Shown piece by piece: positions 62,501 through 64,000 of a DNA stretch of 64,000 nucleotides. Position numbers and translations under genes: made by a program. The DNA is from Acidobacteriota bacterium (GTDB lineage Bacteria; Acidobacteriota; Terriglobia; UBA7540), in NCBI GenBank assembly GCA_021817045.1, contig JAKAWG010000004.1:59844-123843 (forward strand), read 5' to 3'. Under the pieces are notes generated by a model, which was given only the letters and a program-made list of their open reading frames with translations, did not search any database and had not been told where the DNA came from. Every line of letters begins with the position of its first letter. Positions within the stretch are counted from its first letter, which is position 1.

Positions 62501-62611
62501 CGGTGGGGCTTGCTCGGTAAGGCTCACGCCGAGCAGTCGCTCGCCGACCGGCTTCGGGAAGTTCAGCAAGAAGTCCGGTACGTTTACCGGCGCTTGGTGC
62601 AGTCGGAGTAG
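59555..62611 (+). CDS. glnE: Bifunctional glutamine synthetase adenylyltransferase/removase
   Basis: A 1018-aa protein from the ATG at 59555; an ATG at 59393 inside the preceding gene is also in frame but gives an unlike extension. It has two nucleotidyltransferase domains: the N-terminal with SLGKMGGNELNYSSDIDLLF and the C-terminal with SLGRLGTWEFDLGSDADLIF, each carrying the Asp pair (DxD) of the active site, and helical GlnD_UR-like segments between. It adds or removes AMP on glutamine synthetase in nitrogen control. No glnA or glnB is next to it. Its neighbours upstream are the kinase, regulator and radical SAM genes, which could hint at nitrogen-linked control. Length is close to the family's (about 950). 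Confidence 0.93.
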   Translation: MRPGFSRVNFSDPEKAEANLQRLERVLPAALFLPLASLLSQSPNPDGALNVLERYGSRAPADILADLARTPTALTYLVAIFGYSSYLAETFFSEPGLPIQFARDRNFTKLKSREDLMQDYARFSTAASDPWLSAQLARFKRRTILRIALKDVLGIATLAETTLELSELADVIVTNALTYCDQELLKRYGAPQYRDAQGRIARSAFSVISLGKMGGNELNYSSDIDLLFLYSRDGETSGGSEPDSIISNKEYFVRLANAIIRAVTQSTPYGQVFRVDLRLRPEGDQGDMTISLRSALEYYEHRARDWELQMLIKARHSAGDERLTREFLRGVEAYIYGSPGDFAAIETVLHAREKISRRLRESRAGGIDVKRHRGGIRDIEFLAQCLQRLHGGRDPWVRSGGTLFALRKLNDKGWLSDKDYAALTGAYEFLRAVEHCLQLDLGRQTHRLPSDAEALDRVARRVEMGTFARKLLTAPAAGSAEGPGALLLARLSELFGQVDKIYQRVIHPPAVAAGNEQYALKPPSPVMPEQAGASYEGALRFLASSEPALAEQVRLAAVPERARRAAARLLANLLSTSERFELAQEHPQKVVRALELISASDYFAELLIHHPEDMLSLDETPAAPGTDQMQIELRAQGEGSPLAAHAPAESPFGWMLDSGMTLRDQMAMLRRHYRSRRIALGGRDCAGMDSVFAALKSWSSLAARSVATAAEAALQALGKASGLNVPEPFPSCANAMSFAILSLGRLGTWEFDLGSDADLIFVVPTGTSATDIEFYTRLGERLIEVLSSYTRDGALFAVDTRLRPRGQEGELVVTEGTLVRYIYEAAQVWEGITYLKAYPLAGNQRFGNAVAGSLTKAIFDRFADDPKLESDLHKMRRRLERELASSPSDLKTAPGSYYDVDYGLAYLRLRRRLPLSPGANTPQLVAAARNAGAISEEDARTLEEGACFLRSADHAVRIATGKASGGLPEHTGHASQVEEFARRWGLLGKAHAEQSLADRLREVQQEVRYVYRRLVQSE

Positions 62612-62759
62612 GGGCGTTCGCACCGCTAGCGTCTCAGTTTGACGTATAGGCGACTTTACGCCGCAATTGGCGAAGAAAGCCACAAAATCAAACGGAGACG
62701 CCACCCTGCCACCAAATTGTTTGGAGTTCAGGCAGGCTTGCGACTAAAATAAGGGGTTT

Positions 62760-63032
62760 ATGGACGAACGAGATTATTATGAGGAAAGCGAGACTCTGAA
62801 GCCGGCGAACCTCTCCTGCCTCCATTGCCATCAGACGGACACTTACGAGCTTCGCTGGATCGTTCGGACGAAGAAGAAGGCCCTCGGCGGCCGGGCCGAC
62901 GAGCAGGACCGTGTTCGTTTCGCCAAAGCCAGATCCTATATGTCCCGGCGGGACGACGTGGTTCAGTGCAAGAATCCGCGCTGCCGAAAACGCTTTGAGA
63001 TTTCAGGGGTGCAATCGGTCGTCTTCCTGTGA
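62760..63032 (+). CDS. Small zinc-ribbon-like protein
   Basis: A 90-aa protein with an AAGGGG site just before its ATG. Two cysteine pairs, LSCLHCHQTD and VQCKNPRCRKRFE, stand about 55 residues apart and could bind one zinc. The linker is basic (RTKKKALGGRADEQ). No family recognised; a nucleic-acid or protein-binding role is possible. It follows glnE by 148 bases on the same strand and precedes the surface-protein gene by 19. Confidence 0.6.
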   Translation: MDERDYYEESETLKPANLSCLHCHQTDTYELRWIVRTKKKALGGRADEQDRVRFAKARSYMSRRDDVVQCKNPRCRKRFEISGVQSVVFL

Positions 63033-63051
63033 AGGGGCGTTTCACACACCA

Positions 63052-64000
63052 ATGCAAAATTATGGGACGGGATCCCGCGCAAAAAGGGCGGGACGAGCCC
63101 GACGAAAGCTGCCCTGGGTGTTCTCGCTTGCGCTCGCGATAAGTTGCGGGTCGCTTCGAGCGCAGCCAGCAAGCGTTTCAACTATACATGCCGACGGGGC
63201 GAAAGCCGTTTCGGACACCAGGGTGCGGGCGCCATCCGGCGCTCAGCGGCTGGCGCGAGACCAGGTGCGGGCGCTTTATGGGCGGCTGCCACTTCGTTTT
63301 GAACCGAATTTCGGCCAAGCGGACGCCAGGGCCAGGTTTCTTGCCCGAGGTCCGGGCTACTCCGTGTTTCTCACCTCGAACGGCGTCGTGCTTTCCCTGC
63401 CGACCACATCGAAACGCGGCGTCTCGGGCCCGGGGGCGCCTGGCTGGGTTCAAATCCGATGGCTGGGTTCAACGCCATCGCCGCTTGTGCGAGGCAGGGA
63501 CGAGCTGGCCGGGCGGAGCAACTATTTCATCGGCAACAATCCGAATCTGTGGCACACCGGTATCCCCAACTACGCAAAAGTGGAGTTTCACCAAATATAC
63601 CCTGGCGTCGATCTGATCTATTACGGCAACCCTCGCCAACTGGAATACGATTTCCACGTGGCGCCGCGAGCCAATGCTAAGTACCTCAGATTCAGCCTGC
63701 AAGGTTCCTCCGGAAACCTTCCTTTTCACCTGGACTCGCGCGGTAATCTGGTGGCGAGGATCCCCGGCGGCAGTGTGCGCCTCTTGCGGCCTGTGGCTTA
63801 CCAGGAAGTGGCGCGAGGCGGACGGCGCTTCAAGCGAGCCGTCCGTAGCCGTTACATCCTTGAAGGATCGGAACGAGTCCGAATTGCTGTGGGCCCCTAC
63901 GACCGCAGCCTCCCGTTAGTCATCGATCCGGCCTTGGTTTATTCCACCTACCTCGGCGGAAGCGGCGGGGACAGTGGCACGAGTATCTCCGTGGATTCCT
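63052..64000 (+). CDS. SBBP-repeat/DUF7948-type surface protein, N-terminal part
   Basis: The frame opens at the ATG at 63052 and stays open to the end of the window, so about 316 residues are visible. A basic start (SRAKRAGRARRKLPW) and a hydrophobic helix VFSLALAISCGSL form the signal. The mature part has RFEPNFGQADARARFLARGPGYSVFLT, SNYFIGNN, VDLIYYGNPRQLEYDFHVAP and LPLVIDPALVYSTYLGG, typical of the N-terminal domain before SBBP beta-propeller repeats in Acidobacteria surface proteins. Role unknown; adhesion or surface display is assumed. The repeats lie beyond the window. Confidence 0.8.
   Translation, partial: MQNYGTGSRAKRAGRARRKLPWVFSLALAISCGSLRAQPASVSTIHADGAKAVSDTRVRAPSGAQRLARDQVRALYGRLPLRFEPNFGQADARARFLARGPGYSVFLTSNGVVLSLPTTSKRGVSGPGAPGWVQIRWLGSTPSPLVRGRDELAGRSNYFIGNNPNLWHTGIPNYAKVEFHQIYPGVDLIYYGNPRQLEYDFHVAPRANAKYLRFSLQGSSGNLPFHLDSRGNLVARIPGGSVRLLRPVAYQEVARGGRRFKRAVRSRYILEGSERVRIAVGPYDRSLPLVIDPALVYSTYLGGSGGDSGTSISVDS

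Noticed and set aside
1..64000. CRISPR arrays, rRNA and tRNA genes
   Set aside because: No regularly spaced repeats, no rRNA-like stretches and no convincing cloverleaf were seen by eye.

Overview
The window looks like a chromosomal segment of a soil or sediment Acidobacteriota (inference). It is GC-rich and carries many secreted glycoside hydrolases with Tat-type leaders, a DUF1080 protein, a dnaK-dnaJ-hspR chaperone operon, PolX and a large surface protein of the SBBP-repeat type. I saw no rRNA, tRNA or CRISPR array.

Layout. (1) 1-4.1 kb, plus strand: a sugar-phosphate cluster with a HAD phosphatase fragment, a deoxyhypusine-synthase-like protein, a PfkB/RfaE-like kinase, a mutarotase-like protein and a GmhA-like isomerase. 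(2) 4.2-35.6 kb: a large glycan-degradation region on both strands. It holds GH78 with an SDR, DUF1080, a probable beta-propeller protein, six-hairpin enzymes, a GH3 lipoprotein, an unassigned large hydrolase coupled to an enolase-superfamily dehydratase, two GH92 mannosidases, an unassigned 791-aa hydrolase-like protein, a sulfatase-fold protein and a 1113-aa protein. A GT39-like membrane protein, a peroxiredoxin and a beta-carbonic anhydrase interrupt it, together with remnants of an ISL3 transposase and of an enolase-superfamily gene. (3) 35.9-49.9 kb, housekeeping: thiE, a TPR protein, rpsT, a dapE-like/asd/dapB/dapA run, the dnaK/dnaJ/hspR operon, a metallophosphoesterase and a DnaC-like ATPase. 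(4) 50.8-53.3 kb: an accessory, AT-rich, repeat-dense patch with an unrecognised 261-aa gene and a DUF2283/DUF4258-like pair whose putative toxin is frameshifted. (5) 53.3-64 kb: polX, a histidine kinase with a sigma-54-type response regulator, a radical SAM protein, glnE, a small zinc-ribbon protein and the start of an SBBP-type surface protein that runs off the end.

How the parts may fit. Region 2 could export enzymes, mostly by Tat, that strip rhamnose, mannose, glucose and uronic-acid-like residues from a complex polysaccharide. The SDR and the enolase-superfamily dehydratase could then feed freed sugars into a non-phosphorylative route. Region 1 has three activities resembling steps of ADP-heptose synthesis, next to a DHS-fold protein that appears to lack the catalytic lysine segment. 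This makes it the best candidate here for an undescribed pathway. Other points of interest are the sulfatase-fold protein with Thr at the formylglycine position and several families of palindromic repeats, two copies of which supply the stop codon of the neighbouring gene.
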